A stretch of 54,135 nt of DNA from contig NZ_CAVK010000031.1 of assembly GCF_000382885.1 (NCBI RefSeq), positions 1 through 54,135 on the forward strand, in the 5' to 3' direction. The notes beneath the pieces are model-generated. The model was not told the origin of the DNA and made no database searches. It saw only the letters and a program-made list of their open reading frames with translations. Of this stretch, positions 24,210 to 33,114 are shown one piece after another. The stretch's first letter is position 1, and the number at the start of each line of letters is the position of its first letter. The stretch is from Sphingobium indicum BiD32. GTDB lineage: Bacteria; Pseudomonadota; Alphaproteobacteria; Sphingomonadales; Sphingomonadaceae. The position numbers and the translations under genes were made by a program.

Positions 24210-25220
24210 CTAACCGGGCTGGTTGATCCAGCCCGAAAGCTCGCGGCCCAACAGCCTCTGGTACAGAGTGATAGCCGCCGACGAGGCGTTTAGACAGGGT
24301 AAATAGGCAAAATTTTCACCCCCTTTGGATAAAAAAACCTCTTTCGCACGCAGGGCAATTTCCTCTAGTGTCTCCAGGCAATCGGCCGAGAATCCGGGCG
24401 TTGCCACGGCAATGTTTCGGACTCCTTGCTGTACCAGTTTGGCGAGTGTCGCCTCGGTTTCCGGCTCCAGCCATTTGGCCCGGCCGAAACGCGACTGGAA
24501 GCTCATATGCACTGGCAGGGATAGCGCATCGCGCAGCAGCCGCACCGTCTTGACCGACTGGCAATGATAGGGATCACCCAGATGCAGGGTGCGGTCGGGC
24601 ATGCCGTGAAAACTGGCGAGCAGGGCGTCGGGGGTGAAGTCGAGCGTCGCGATGCTCGCCTCGATCGAGACTTTGAGCGCCGCGATATAGGCCGGATCGT
24701 CATGATAGGGCGGCAGGGTCCGGATGGCGGGCTGCCAGCGCATCGCTTTCAGCGCCGCAAAGGCGGCGTCATTGGCGGTTGCGGTGGTCGCACCGCTATA
24801 TTGCGGATAGAGCGGGGCGAGCAGGATACGGTCGCAACCCGCCGCTTTCATTGCGGCTAGACGCGAGGCGATCGACGGGTTGCCGTAACGCATCGCCCAG
24901 TCGACAGTCACGCCATCGCCCATCGCCGCCTGCATTGCATGGGCCGTGTCGCGCGTGTGGAAGGCGAGCGGTGAGCCGCGGTCGGTCCAGACTTGGCTGT
25001 AGGCATGGGCGGATTTTTTGGGCCGGGTGGTGAGGATGATGCCGCGCAGGATCGGCTGCCACAGCAAGGGCGGGATTTCCACCACGCGCCGGTCGGACAG
25101 AAACTCCGCCAGATAGCGCCGCACCGATTTGGCGTCGGGCGCATCGGGCGTGCCGAGGTTGATGAGAAGGACGCCGACTCTGGGCGCGGGAATGGCGGGA
25201 TGGTCTGGTGGCAGGGTCAT
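24210..25220 (-). CDS. hemH: ferrochelatase
   Basis: Ferrochelatase inserts Fe(II) into protoporphyrin IX, the last step of protoheme synthesis. I start it at ATG 25220, which overlaps the stop of the preceding gene (ATGA), giving 336 residues; the frame is open to 25265. Diagnostic segments are VGVLLINLGTPDAP, RYGNPSIA, LLAPLYPQYSGATT, ASFHGMPDRTL (with the conserved His) and SFQSRFGRAKWLEP, which matches the ferrochelatase family signature. The C-terminus is intact. Its place among iron-uptake and heme genes is functionally coherent, but it is cotranscribed with an unrelated-looking oxidoreductase and phaB. Confidence 0.95.
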   Translation of the reverse strand: MTLPPDHPAIPAPRVGVLLINLGTPDAPDAKSVRRYLAEFLSDRRVVEIPPLLWQPILRGIILTTRPKKSAHAYSQVWTDRGSPLAFHTRDTAHAMQAAMGDGVTVDWAMRYGNPSIASRLAAMKAAGCDRILLAPLYPQYSGATTATANDAAFAALKAMRWQPAIRTLPPYHDDPAYIAALKVSIEASIATLDFTPDALLASFHGMPDRTLHLGDPYHCQSVKTVRLLRDALSLPVHMSFQSRFGRAKWLEPETEATLAKLVQQGVRNIAVATPGFSADCLETLEEIALRAKEVFLSKGGENFAYLPCLNASSAAITLYQRLLGRELSGWINQPG

Positions 25221-27484
25221 GTGGTCCCCAGTAGCGGCAGGCTGCGCAAACGCTGACCTGTCCATGTGTACAGGGCGTTGGCGATGGCCGGGGCCACCAG
25301 TGGCGCGGCGAGATCGGTCACGCCTGCGGGCGGCGCGGTGCTGCGGATCAGTTCCACGGTCACTTCACCGATGTCGGCGAGACGCGGCAGGTTCATCCGG
25401 CCCAATATGGCGCGGGTCGGCAGGCCGCCTTCATAGGGGACCGATGCGCCCATGGCGGTGGCGAGACCATAGATCAGGCCGCCCTCTATCTGTTGCCGGG
25501 CAATGTCGGGATTGACCTGATCCCCGACATCGACGGCGGCGATGATGCGGCCGACGCTCAGCCGGTTGCCGCGCATCGACGCTTCGACCATGACGGCCCC
25601 ATAAGCGCCGTTCATCATATGGGCGGCGATCCCCTGCCCGCTGCCTGCTATCCCGCCCTGCCAGCCGCCCATGGCAGCAGCGGTGGAGAGGCAATGGGCG
25701 AGGCGCGGATTGCCGCCGAGCATCTGGATGCGGAAGGACATGGCCTCCATCCCCGCCAGATGGGCGAGTTCATCGACAAAGCTCTCGGTGAAGAAGGTGC
25801 CGTGGAGATGGGCGTTGCCACGGGTGAAGCCGAGGGCCAGGCCAACATCGGCGGGGTAATGATCCACTGCCCAGTTGGGAATGGCATAGGGCGGGACCAT
25901 GCCCGCCACGGCGAGCCGGGTTGCCTTGTCAGCGGTATCGGCGGCGGCCTGATGGGGCAGTGCGCCGTCGGCGATGCGCGCCCATGTTTGCGTCATGGCG
26001 CAGGGGGCAGCGACCTTGGCCAGCCAGCCTTCGATCGCGCCGGTGCGGCCGAGCTTTGCCGCCATGCGGGCATGGGCAGGCGCGGCGGGGCGGTCCTGAA
26101 TGACATCCTCCAGCCGCGACCAGAGCAGTTGCACCGGGCGGCCCATGTCGCGGGCGATCAGCACCGCCTGCACGCCCACGTCCCAGTCCATCTTGCGCCC
26201 GAACGAGCCACCGGCGTGAAGCGGATAGAGGGTGACCGCGCTTTCCGGCAGGCCCAGCGCATCGGCGACGGCGGCGCGGGCCAGGCCGGGCGCTTGCGTC
26301 GCCAGCCAGACTTCCGCGCCATCATCGGTCACGCGGGCGGTCGCGCAGAGCGGTTCAAGGGCGAGGTGCAGCCCGGCGTCGACCTGATATTCGCTGGCCA
26401 GGATGGTCGCGCCCTCAAACACCGGGAGCAGATCGCCCTGCGCATAGAGACGACGGCCTGATGTGCCAGAGAAAGCGGCTTCCAGTGCGTCGTCGATGGT
26501 CGCGCTGCTGACCGGGGTGCCGCGCAGGGTGAAAATGGGGTCGGCGAGATCGAGCGCCTTGTTCGCGGCCCACCAGTTGGTGGCGACGGCGGCCAGCCAA
26601 CGGTCCTGCCGGATAAGTTTGAGAAAGCCGGTGACGCCACTCGCTGACCGCTCGTCCAGCCCGGCGAGGGTTGCATCGCCGATCGGCCCCTGCCGGATCG
26701 AGGCATAAACCATGTCGGGCAGGCGGATGTCGGCGGCAAAATTATGGCTGCCGTCAATCTTGGACGGGGTGTCGAGCCGGGGCAGGTCCAGTCCAGCCAG
26801 GCGCCCGTCCTGACCCTGCCGCAGCGGCAATATGGCAGGCAGGTCGAAGCCGATCGCTTGCTCCACCACATCACCAATCTTCGTCCGCCGGTCGCCGCCA
26901 TCGGAGATGAGACCATTCTGGATATCGCAGCTTTCCCAGGGGATGTCCCAGTTCGCGGCCGCCGCCTTGCATAACAAGACCCTCGCCGCTGCCCCGGCGT
27001 CGCGACAGGCAGCATGGAACATCGGGACAGAGGTGCCACCGCCAGTCAGCATCAGCGCGTTGCGGGTGGCATATTGGCCGAGCGCCCAATCGCCCGCATC
27101 GCCCAGCAGCCGGGTCCAGTCACTCGCCAGCCAGTCGCGGGCCAGTAATGTGTTGGCGTAGAGCGGGCTGATCGGCGCGCTCTGCACCGCGACGGTGCGC
27201 CAGTCCGCGCCGAGTTCATCGGCGACGATCTGCGGCAATATGGTGGTGACGCCCTGCCCGGTTTCGGTCTGCGGCACGATGACGATGATCTGGCCGGAAC
27301 GGTCGATCTTGAGGAAGGCGTTGACGATGGTTTCGCCGGGCGCGGCGTTGAGGTTGGGCGCGTAGCGGCGCGGCCATGTGCCCCAGGCAATGAGCAGCCC
27401 GGCCGCCGCGCCACCGCCGACCAGCAGCGTGCGCCGGTCGATGCCCTTGATCCGGTCTGTTTTCTTTCGCGGGAAGCGCGCCAT
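25217..27484 (-). CDS. molybdopterin-binding subunit of a xanthine dehydrogenase-family oxidoreductase (IorB-like)
   Basis: This 755-residue protein resembles the large molybdenum cofactor subunit of isoquinoline 1-oxidoreductase and related aldehyde dehydrogenases. The start is ATG 27484, although the frame is open to 27577. A twin-arginine-like leader (R17-R18 in IDRRTLLVGGGAAAG) suggests Tat export. Family motifs include VPQTETGQGVTTILPQIVADEL, HAGGSFGRKMDWD and GFTRGNAHLHGTF. Two things are odd. The usual catalytic Glu in GVGE near the C-terminus is replaced by Asp (GVTDLAAP, D724). No gene for the small [2Fe-2S] subunit lies nearby. The gene may need a partner elsewhere or have a changed activity. 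It is coupled to hemH by a four-base overlap. Confidence 0.85.
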   Translation of the reverse strand: MARFPRKKTDRIKGIDRRTLLVGGGAAAGLLIAWGTWPRRYAPNLNAAPGETIVNAFLKIDRSGQIIVIVPQTETGQGVTTILPQIVADELGADWRTVAVQSAPISPLYANTLLARDWLASDWTRLLGDAGDWALGQYATRNALMLTGGGTSVPMFHAACRDAGAAARVLLCKAAAANWDIPWESCDIQNGLISDGGDRRTKIGDVVEQAIGFDLPAILPLRQGQDGRLAGLDLPRLDTPSKIDGSHNFAADIRLPDMVYASIRQGPIGDATLAGLDERSASGVTGFLKLIRQDRWLAAVATNWWAANKALDLADPIFTLRGTPVSSATIDDALEAAFSGTSGRRLYAQGDLLPVFEGATILASEYQVDAGLHLALEPLCATARVTDDGAEVWLATQAPGLARAAVADALGLPESAVTLYPLHAGGSFGRKMDWDVGVQAVLIARDMGRPVQLLWSRLEDVIQDRPAAPAHARMAAKLGRTGAIEGWLAKVAAPCAMTQTWARIADGALPHQAAADTADKATRLAVAGMVPPYAIPNWAVDHYPADVGLALGFTRGNAHLHGTFFTESFVDELAHLAGMEAMSFRIQMLGGNPRLAHCLSTAAAMGGWQGGIAGSGQGIAAHMMNGAYGAVMVEASMRGNRLSVGRIIAAVDVGDQVNPDIARQQIEGGLIYGLATAMGASVPYEGGLPTRAILGRMNLPRLADIGEVTVELIRSTAPPAGVTDLAAPLVAPAIANALYTWTGQRLRSLPLLGTT

Positions 27485-27522
27485 AGCCGCCTGATAGAGA
27501 GGCGCGCGCTGGCTGGAAAGCG

Positions 27523-27957
27523 TTATTCCGCGGCGATTGGCGTCAGGCCAAGGCGGGGGATTTCGATCGCCGGGCAATGGTCCATCACGACCTTGAGACC
27601 AGCGGCTTCCGCGCGGGCGGCGGCGGCTTCGTTGATGACGCCCAGCTGCATCCAGACCGCTTTGGCCCCGGCGGCGATGGCTTCGTCCACCACCTCGCCA
27701 GCCGCCGCGCTGTTGCGGAAGATGTCGACCATGTCGATCGGAACGCCGATGTCGGACAGGCGGCCCCAGACAAATTCGCCATGGACATGCTCGCCCGCTA
27801 TCTGCGGGTTGACCGGCAGGACGCGATAGCCATGGTCCTGAAGGACTTGCATCACATGGTAACTGGCACGGTCGGGGCGGTCGGATATGCCGACCAGCGC
27901 GATGGTACGGGTTTCGTTGAGCAGGGTGGCGATATCCTGCGGGGCGGTCAGCGGCAT
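27523..27957 (-). CDS. CoA-binding domain protein (YccU-like)
   Basis: This 144-residue protein has one CoA-binding Rossmann fold like the nucleotide domain of succinyl-CoA synthetase. Characteristic segments are [29 protein letters not shown] (about 17-45), [26 protein letters not shown] and [16 protein letters not shown]. It has no other catalytic domain. The family is widespread and its role is not settled. It starts at ATG 27957 and ends 38 bases before the molybdopterin subunit gene, so it probably opens that transcription unit. Confidence 0.9.
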   Translation of the reverse strand: MPLTAPQDIATLLNETRTIALVGISDRPDRASYHVMQVLQDHGYRVLPVNPQIAGEHVHGEFVWGRLSDIGVPIDMVDIFRNSAAAGEVVDEAIAAGAKAVWMQLGVINEAAAARAEAAGLKVVMDHCPAIEIPRLGLTPIAAE

Positions 27958-28018
27958 GGGTTCTCTCCTTTGCGGCTATGACGAAGCAGGCGGCAGGGGC
28001 GTTCCCGGTGACGGGAGA

Positions 28019-28058
28019 ATGTCGCTTAACTTCGCATATTTCCCGGTAAATGCGACAT
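28019..28058. promoter_or_regulatory. inverted repeat upstream of the CoA-binding protein gene
   Basis: ATGTCGC (28019-28025) and GCGACAT (28052-28058) are an inverted pair separated by 26 bases, and TTCCCGGT is directly repeated (about 28002 and 28040). The element lies 60-100 bases upstream of the CoA-binding gene in a 170-base gap and may be an operator. Nothing else was recognised in this gap. Confidence 0.3.
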
Positions 28059-28127
28059 AATGTTGCGCGGCGCTGATCCTATCGCGATGTCGGCACCATC
28101 ATAGCGGCCTGCCCCGCTGTAGGACAG

Positions 28128-29093
28128 TCAAACCGGGCGCGCGAGCCAGTCCGCGACCTTTTGCGCAATGGCGCGGAAGGCGTCGGCGTGGATGCCTTCG
28201 CCCGCGGCCGGGGGATCGCCCGCGTCGGACTGGCGGCGAATGTCGATGGCGAGCGGCACACGGCCAAGGAACGGCATCGCCATCTCGCCCGCCGCCGTTT
28301 CCGCCCCGCCCTGCCCGAACGGATCCGAGATTTCGCCGCAATGGGGGCAGGCATAGCCCGCCATATTTTCAACCAGCCCGATCATCGGCACGCCGACCTG
28401 CCCGAACAGGCTGACCGCGCGGGTCGCGTCGATCAGCGCGAGATCCTGCGGGGTCGAGACGATGACCGCGCCCGCTGGCTTATGTTTCTGCACCATGGTC
28501 AGCTGGATGTCGCCAGTGCCGGGCGGCATGTCCACGATCAGCAATTCGGTTTCACCCCAGTCGGCGTCGATCAGTTGCGACAGGGCATTGCCGACCATCG
28601 GCCCGCGCCATGCCAGCGCCTTGCCCGGTTCGACCAGATGCGCCATCGACAGCATCGGGATGCCGAGCGTGCCGGTGACAGGGATCAGTTTCTTCTCCCG
28701 CGCCTGGGGTTTCTGGTCCTCGCTGCCCATCAGCCGCGCCTGGGAGGGACCGTAAATGTCGGCGTCGACCAGCCCGACCTTGTGGCCAAGGCGGTGGAGA
28801 GCGACCGCGAGATTGGCCGAGAGGGTAGATTTGCCGACGCCGCCCTTGCCGGACGCGACCGCGATGATGCGCAGCGGGCGGCGTTCGGATGTTTGGGCGA
28901 TGCGGACATCGGTGACGCCCGGCACGGTCAGCCCGCCTTCGCGGATCGCGGCAAGGATCGCGTCGCGCTGGTCGGGGCCAAGCCCGCCCACGTCGAGCGC
29001 GAGGGTCATGACGCCGTCCCTGACGCGCGGGGTGCTGGCGCGGCCATCGGTCAGGGCGGTCAGGCGGGCGGTAAAATCGGCGATATCGGTCAT
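28128..29093 (-). CDS. mrp: Mrp/NBP35-family iron-sulfur cluster carrier ATPase (ApbC)
   Basis: Mrp proteins bind and transfer [4Fe-4S] clusters to apoproteins in the cytoplasm. This 321-residue protein has a short DUF59-like N-terminal domain (residues 1-70), the deviant Walker A motif [10 protein letters not shown] at 81-90, the Walker B region [12 protein letters not shown] and the cluster-binding pair C249 and C252 (CPHCGE). It begins at ATG 29093 and is divergent from hflK with a gap of about 70 bases. It fits the neighbourhood of heme and iron genes. Confidence 0.95.
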   Translation of the reverse strand: MTDIADFTARLTALTDGRASTPRVRDGVMTLALDVGGLGPDQRDAILAAIREGGLTVPGVTDVRIAQTSERRPLRIIAVASGKGGVGKSTLSANLAVALHRLGHKVGLVDADIYGPSQARLMGSEDQKPQAREKKLIPVTGTLGIPMLSMAHLVEPGKALAWRGPMVGNALSQLIDADWGETELLIVDMPPGTGDIQLTMVQKHKPAGAVIVSTPQDLALIDATRAVSLFGQVGVPMIGLVENMAGYACPHCGEISDPFGQGGAETAAGEMAMPFLGRVPLAIDIRRQSDAGDPPAAGEGIHADAFRAIAQKVADWLARPV

Positions 29094-29166
29094 GGCGACG
29101 CCCTGTAGGAAATAATCGCGGCCATGGGCACTGTTTTTCGTGGATAAGCCTTCCTATAGAAGAGCC

Positions 29167-30291
29167 ATGAAAAGAATTTTCGGGTGGATGCCCGGCATCA
29201 TGAGCATGGCTCAAGGGCCTTGGGGCGGGAAAAGCGACGGGCCGGATGGCAATGACGGGAAAGGGTCGGGCGGCGATGGCGGGCCGCGCAACCCGTGGAC
29301 CCAGCCCAACCGGCCTACCGGCCAGAAAGGCCCGTCCGCAATAGACGAGCTGCTGCGGCGGGGGCGTGAGAGCTTTGGCCAGGGCGGTGGCGGTGGCAGC
29401 TTTGGCGGCCTGCCCCCGCGCGCCAATGGCAAGGCGCTGTGGCCTGCGGCGATTGCGCTGCTGGTCATCTTGTGGCTGGTGCTGACCAGTTTCCACCGCG
29501 TCGGCCCGCAAGAGCGCGGCGTCGTCACCTTCCTGGGCAAATATAGCCGCACCCTGTCGCCGGGCATCAGCCTGACCATGCCCGCGCCGTTCGAGACGGT
29601 GTCCATCGTCGATGTGGAGGAAATCCGCACGATCGACGTCGGATCGACGAACGCGGAGAGCGAAAATCTGGTGCTGACCGGCGACCAGAATATCATCGAC
29701 CTGGCCTATTCGGTGCGCTGGAATATTCGTAACCCGGAACTCTATCTGTTCCAGCTGTCCGATCCCGACGCCGCCGTGCGTGAGGTTGCCGAAAGTGCGA
29801 TGCGATCCGTGCTGGCGAGCGTCAGCCTGGACGATGCGCTGGGCGCGGGGCGCACCGCGATCGAGCAGCAGGTCGAGCAGCGGATGCAGGAGATACTCGA
29901 CGGCTATCGTTCGGGCATCCGTATCCAGGGTGTCGCGATCAAGCAGGCCGATCCGCCAAGCGCGGTCAATGATGCGTTCAAGGCAGTGTCCGCGGCGCAG
30001 CAGACCGCGCAAACCTATCTGAACGAAGCGCGCGCCGCCGCGCAGCAGGTGACCGCCAAGGCGCAGGGCGAGGCCGCGTCGTTCGACAAGGTCTATGAAC
30101 AATATCGCCTGTCGCCCGACGTGACCCGCCGCCGCATGTATTATGAAACCATGGAGGGCGTGTTGTCGAACGTCGACAAGACCATCGTCGAAGGCGGCAA
30201 TGTGACGCCCTATCTGCCGCTGCCTGAAATCAAGCGCCGGGCGCAGGCGACCCCCGCCGCCGGCGCGGCCGCCAGCACGGGAGGCCAGTGA
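29167..30291 (+). CDS. hflK: membrane protease modulator HflK
   Basis: HflK forms with HflC a large inner-membrane complex of the SPFH family that controls the FtsH protease. From ATG 29167 it has 374 residues; a GTG at 29140 is possible but less likely. A Gly-rich cytoplasmic region (about 15-85) is followed by one membrane helix (ALWPAAIALLVILWLVLTSF, about 92-111) and the SPFH domain (RVGPQERGVVTFLGKYSRTL). A helical coiled-coil region follows, with the conserved GVAIKQADPPSAVNDAF and YLNEARAAAQQ. The stop overlaps the hflC start (TGATG), so production is coupled. Confidence 0.95.
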   Translation: MKRIFGWMPGIMSMAQGPWGGKSDGPDGNDGKGSGGDGGPRNPWTQPNRPTGQKGPSAIDELLRRGRESFGQGGGGGSFGGLPPRANGKALWPAAIALLVILWLVLTSFHRVGPQERGVVTFLGKYSRTLSPGISLTMPAPFETVSIVDVEEIRTIDVGSTNAESENLVLTGDQNIIDLAYSVRWNIRNPELYLFQLSDPDAAVREVAESAMRSVLASVSLDDALGAGRTAIEQQVEQRMQEILDGYRSGIRIQGVAIKQADPPSAVNDAFKAVSAAQQTAQTYLNEARAAAQQVTAKAQGEAASFDKVYEQYRLSPDVTRRRMYYETMEGVLSNVDKTIVEGGNVTPYLPLPEIKRRAQATPAAGAAASTGGQ

Positions 30292-31139
30292 TGCCAGCCA
30301 TATTGCGCCAACCCGTTGCGCTTGCGCTGATTGCGCTGTTCCTGCTGATCCTGGTCGGCAGCACGGTGACGATCGTACCGGAAACCCGGCAGGGCGTGAT
30401 CGTGCGCTTTGGTGATCCCAAGGCGATCATCAACCGCTATCGCCAGAATGAGACGTTCGGCAATACCGGCGCTGGCATCATCCTGCGCTGGCCGTTCATC
30501 GACCAGATCGTTTGGATCGACAAGCGCGTGCTGTCGGTCGAGATGGAGCGCCAGCAGGTGCTGTCGACCGACCAGTTGCGGTTGCAGGTCGATGCCTTCG
30601 CCCGTTATCGCATCGTCGATCCGCTACGCATGTATATTGCCGCGGGCAATGAGGAACGGGTTGCCGATTCGCTACGCCCGATCCTGGGGTCGGCGCTGCG
30701 CAATGAACTGGGCAAGCGGCCCTTTGCCGCGCTGCTCAGCCCGGAGCGGGGCCAGGTGATGCAGAATATCGAGGCCGGGCTGGACCGGGTTGCGCGCCAA
30801 TATGGGGCAGAGATTGTCGATGTGCGGATCAAGCGCGCCGACCTGCCCGATGGCACGCCGCTGGAAAGCGCCTTCACCCGGATGCGGACGGCGCGTGAGC
30901 AGGAAGCGCTGACGATCCGTGCGCAGGGCGCGAAGCAGGCGCAGATCATCCGCGCCGAAGCGGATGCGAACGCCGCGCGCATCTATGCCGAGAGTTTCGG
31001 GAAGGACCCGTCCTTCTATGATTTCTATCGGGCGATGCAGAGCTATCGCTACACTTTCTCGCCCGATCGCACCGGGCAGACCAACATCATCCTGTCGCCG
31101 AACAACGAGTTTCTGCAACAGTTTCAGGGACGTAAGTGA
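30291..31139 (+). CDS. hflC: protease modulator HflC
   Basis: HflC is the partner of HflK in the FtsH-regulating complex. I start at ATG 30291, overlapping the hflK stop; a GTG at 30288 is also in frame. The 282 residues comprise an N-terminal anchor (about 8-28, ALALIALFLLILVGSTV) and an SPFH domain (PETRQGVIVRFGDPKAII). The conserved RIVDPLRMY, DVRIKRADLPD, RMRTAREQEA and ADANAARIYAESFGKDPSFYDFYRAMQSY segments follow, split here for brevity. It is followed by a block of palindromic repeats and then the Do protease gene, an arrangement common in alphaproteobacteria. Confidence 0.95.
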   Translation: MPAILRQPVALALIALFLLILVGSTVTIVPETRQGVIVRFGDPKAIINRYRQNETFGNTGAGIILRWPFIDQIVWIDKRVLSVEMERQQVLSTDQLRLQVDAFARYRIVDPLRMYIAAGNEERVADSLRPILGSALRNELGKRPFAALLSPERGQVMQNIEAGLDRVARQYGAEIVDVRIKRADLPDGTPLESAFTRMRTAREQEALTIRAQGAKQAQIIRAEADANAARIYAESFGKDPSFYDFYRAMQSYRYTFSPDRTGQTNIILSPNNEFLQQFQGRK

Positions 31140-31154
31140 CAGGAGGCGGCCACT

Positions 31155-31245
31155 TCCTCCCCTTTAAGGGGAGGTGGCTGGCCGCAGGCCAGACGGAGGG
31201 GTGTCGCCCTATCGAGAGGGTGACACCCCTCCACCATCGGCTACG
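31155..31245. repeat. REP-type palindromic repeat block (copy 1)
   Basis: Several hairpins lie back to back: CCTCCCC/GGGGAGG, TGGCC-GCA-GGCCA and GGAGGGGTGTC/GACACCCCTCC. The first 44 bases (31155-31198) recur at 54092-54135 with two mismatches, both in the first loop. The rest of the 31140-31453 gap shows a partial CCTTGCAGGGGAGG near 31286 and no gene. Confidence 0.8.
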
Positions 31246-31453
31246 CCGACGGTCCCCTTCGACAGAGTCACGTGCCTCTGCCGAACCTTGCAGGGGAGGA
31301 TGATATGCCGGGCGAGAATATCGTTTCACATCATGCCGGATCATTTCGGAACCAGCATCATTCAATGAGGGTTAAGGCAAGGCGGCGCATGTCCGGCTCT
31401 CCATCGAGAGTCCCGCCTTCCATTTCCTGAAGATCATGAGAGGACCGTCACGA

Positions 31454-32953
31454 GTGCGTTACGCTTATGCCATTACCGGTGCCCTGTTGCTGGGCGGCAC
31501 CGCCATCGCCATCACGTCCCCCAATGTCGGCGCGCAGACCGCGCAGAATGAAGGATTGCAGGCCGCCGCCCCCGCGGGCGCGCCCGCGAGCCTGGCCGAT
31601 ATGGTCGAGAAGCTGCAACCGGCGGTCGTCAATATCTCCACCAAGCAGCGGGTGGCAGTGCAGAACCCCTTTGCCGGCACGCCTTTTGGCGACCTGTTCG
31701 GCCAGGCACCGGGCGGACGGCCCCAGACGCGGCAGGCCCAGTCGCTGGGTTCAGGCTTCCTGATTTCGGCTGACGGCTATATCGTCACCAACAATCACGT
31801 CGTGTCGGCGGGCGCGGAAGGCGCGACCGTCGATTCGATCACGGTGACGCTGACCAACAAGGAAGAATATACCGCCAAGCTGGTGGGCCGCGATCCCGCG
31901 ACCGATCTGGCGGTGCTGAAGATCGACGCGAAAAAGCCCCTGCCCTTCGTCAAGTTCGGCGACAGCACGAAGGCGCGCGTGGGTGATTGGGTGGTCGCGA
32001 TCGGCAATCCCTTCGCCCTGTCCGGCACGGTGACGGCCGGGATCATCTCTGCCGTTCATCGCAACACCGGTGGCGGTTACGAGAAATTCATCCAGACCGA
32101 TGCGTCGATCAACCAAGGCAACTCCGGCGGCCCGATGTTCGACATGCGCGGCAATGTGATCGGCATCAACAGCCAGATCCTGTCGCCATCGGGCGGCAAT
32201 GTCGGCATCGGCTTTGCCATTCCGTCCGAACAGGCCGCACCGATTGTCGCAACGCTGCGTCAGGGGCAGGCGGTCAAGCGCGGCTATCTGGGCGTGCAGA
32301 TCAGCCCGCTGGGCGAGGATCTGGCCGACTCGCTGGGTCTGGCGAAGAATCGCGGCGAATTCGTGCAGGGCGTCGAGCCGGGCAAGGGCGCGGACAAGGC
32401 CGGGATCAAGGCGGGCGACGTGATCGTCGCGGTCAATGGTCAGGAAGTGAACCCCGACCAGAATCTGTCCTCGATCGTCGCCAGCCAGCCGATCGGCAGC
32501 AAGGTGCCGATCGTCCTGCTGCGCAACGGCCAGCGCCAGACGGTCACCGCGATCGTGGGTGAGCGTCCGTCCGAGGAGGAACTGACCAATTTCGCCCCGC
32601 AACAGGATGAGGATTTCAGCCAGCAGGACCAGAATCCGGGTCAGGCGGCGCAGCAGTCGCTGGGCATTTCGGCGATCCCGCTGACGCCCGGCATCATCCG
32701 CCAGCTGGGCGTGGCCGCCGATACGCGCGGCGTGGTGATCACCGCCGTTGACGGATCGACCGATGCGGGCGCCAAGGGGCTGCGGCGCGGCGATGTCATC
32801 ATCAGTGCCAACAACCGTCCGGTCACCAGCCAGGCGGAGCTGGATGCGCAGGTCAAGGCGGTGGCGGCACAGAATCGCAACGCCATCCTGCTTCAGGTGT
32901 TGCGTCGTGGCCAGCAGCCGATTTTCCTGCCGGTGCGCTTGCGCGATAAATAA
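31454..32953 (+). CDS. degP: Do-family periplasmic serine protease (DegP/DegQ type)
   Basis: This is a periplasmic HtrA protease/chaperone with one trypsin-like and two PDZ domains. The frame opens at ATG 31436, but GTG 31454 has GAGAGGA ten bases upstream and gives a cleaner signal peptide (MRYAYAITGALLLGGTAIA); I prefer it (499 residues). The catalytic triad is H115 (NNHVV), D151 (ATDLAVL) and S224 (QGNSGGP). PDZ1 starts near GYLGVQISPLGEDLADSLGL, and PDZ2 is the region with LGISAIPLTPGIIRQLGV. A Gln-rich linker separates them. A cytochrome-free, single-polypeptide form like this is normal. It lies directly after hflKC, which fits envelope protein quality control. A repeat with a T6 tail follows and could end transcription. 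Confidence 0.94.
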   Translation: MRYAYAITGALLLGGTAIAITSPNVGAQTAQNEGLQAAAPAGAPASLADMVEKLQPAVVNISTKQRVAVQNPFAGTPFGDLFGQAPGGRPQTRQAQSLGSGFLISADGYIVTNNHVVSAGAEGATVDSITVTLTNKEEYTAKLVGRDPATDLAVLKIDAKKPLPFVKFGDSTKARVGDWVVAIGNPFALSGTVTAGIISAVHRNTGGGYEKFIQTDASINQGNSGGPMFDMRGNVIGINSQILSPSGGNVGIGFAIPSEQAAPIVATLRQGQAVKRGYLGVQISPLGEDLADSLGLAKNRGEFVQGVEPGKGADKAGIKAGDVIVAVNGQEVNPDQNLSSIVASQPIGSKVPIVLLRNGQRQTVTAIVGERPSEEELTNFAPQQDEDFSQQDQNPGQAAQQSLGISAIPLTPGIIRQLGVAADTRGVVITAVDGSTDAGAKGLRRGDVIISANNRPVTSQAELDAQVKAVAAQNRNAILLQVLRRGQQPIFLPVRLRDK

Positions 32954-33009
32954 GCGCGGCGCTTGCCGGAACATGCTTCCGCTCTGTAGGGTGGATGTAG
33001 CCATATCAG

Positions 33010-33090
33010 ACCCGTTCGGGCTGAGCTTGTCGAAGCCTTGTCTTTCTTCTCAAGAAGAATGACCCTTCGACAGGCTCAGGGCGAACGGGT
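33010..33090. repeat. REP-type inverted repeat, copy A, before the YjgR-like gene
   Basis: Arms of about 27 bases, beginning CCCGTTCGGGCTGAGCTTGT and ending CAGGCTCAGGGCGAACGGG, face each other around a loop with an inner TTCTTCTCAAGAAGAA dyad. A T6 run follows at 33092. The same element occurs at 34771-34847, on the other side of the gene. Confidence 0.85.
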
Positions 33091-33114
33091 GTTTTTTGTC
33101 AGGGGATTGGGCGG

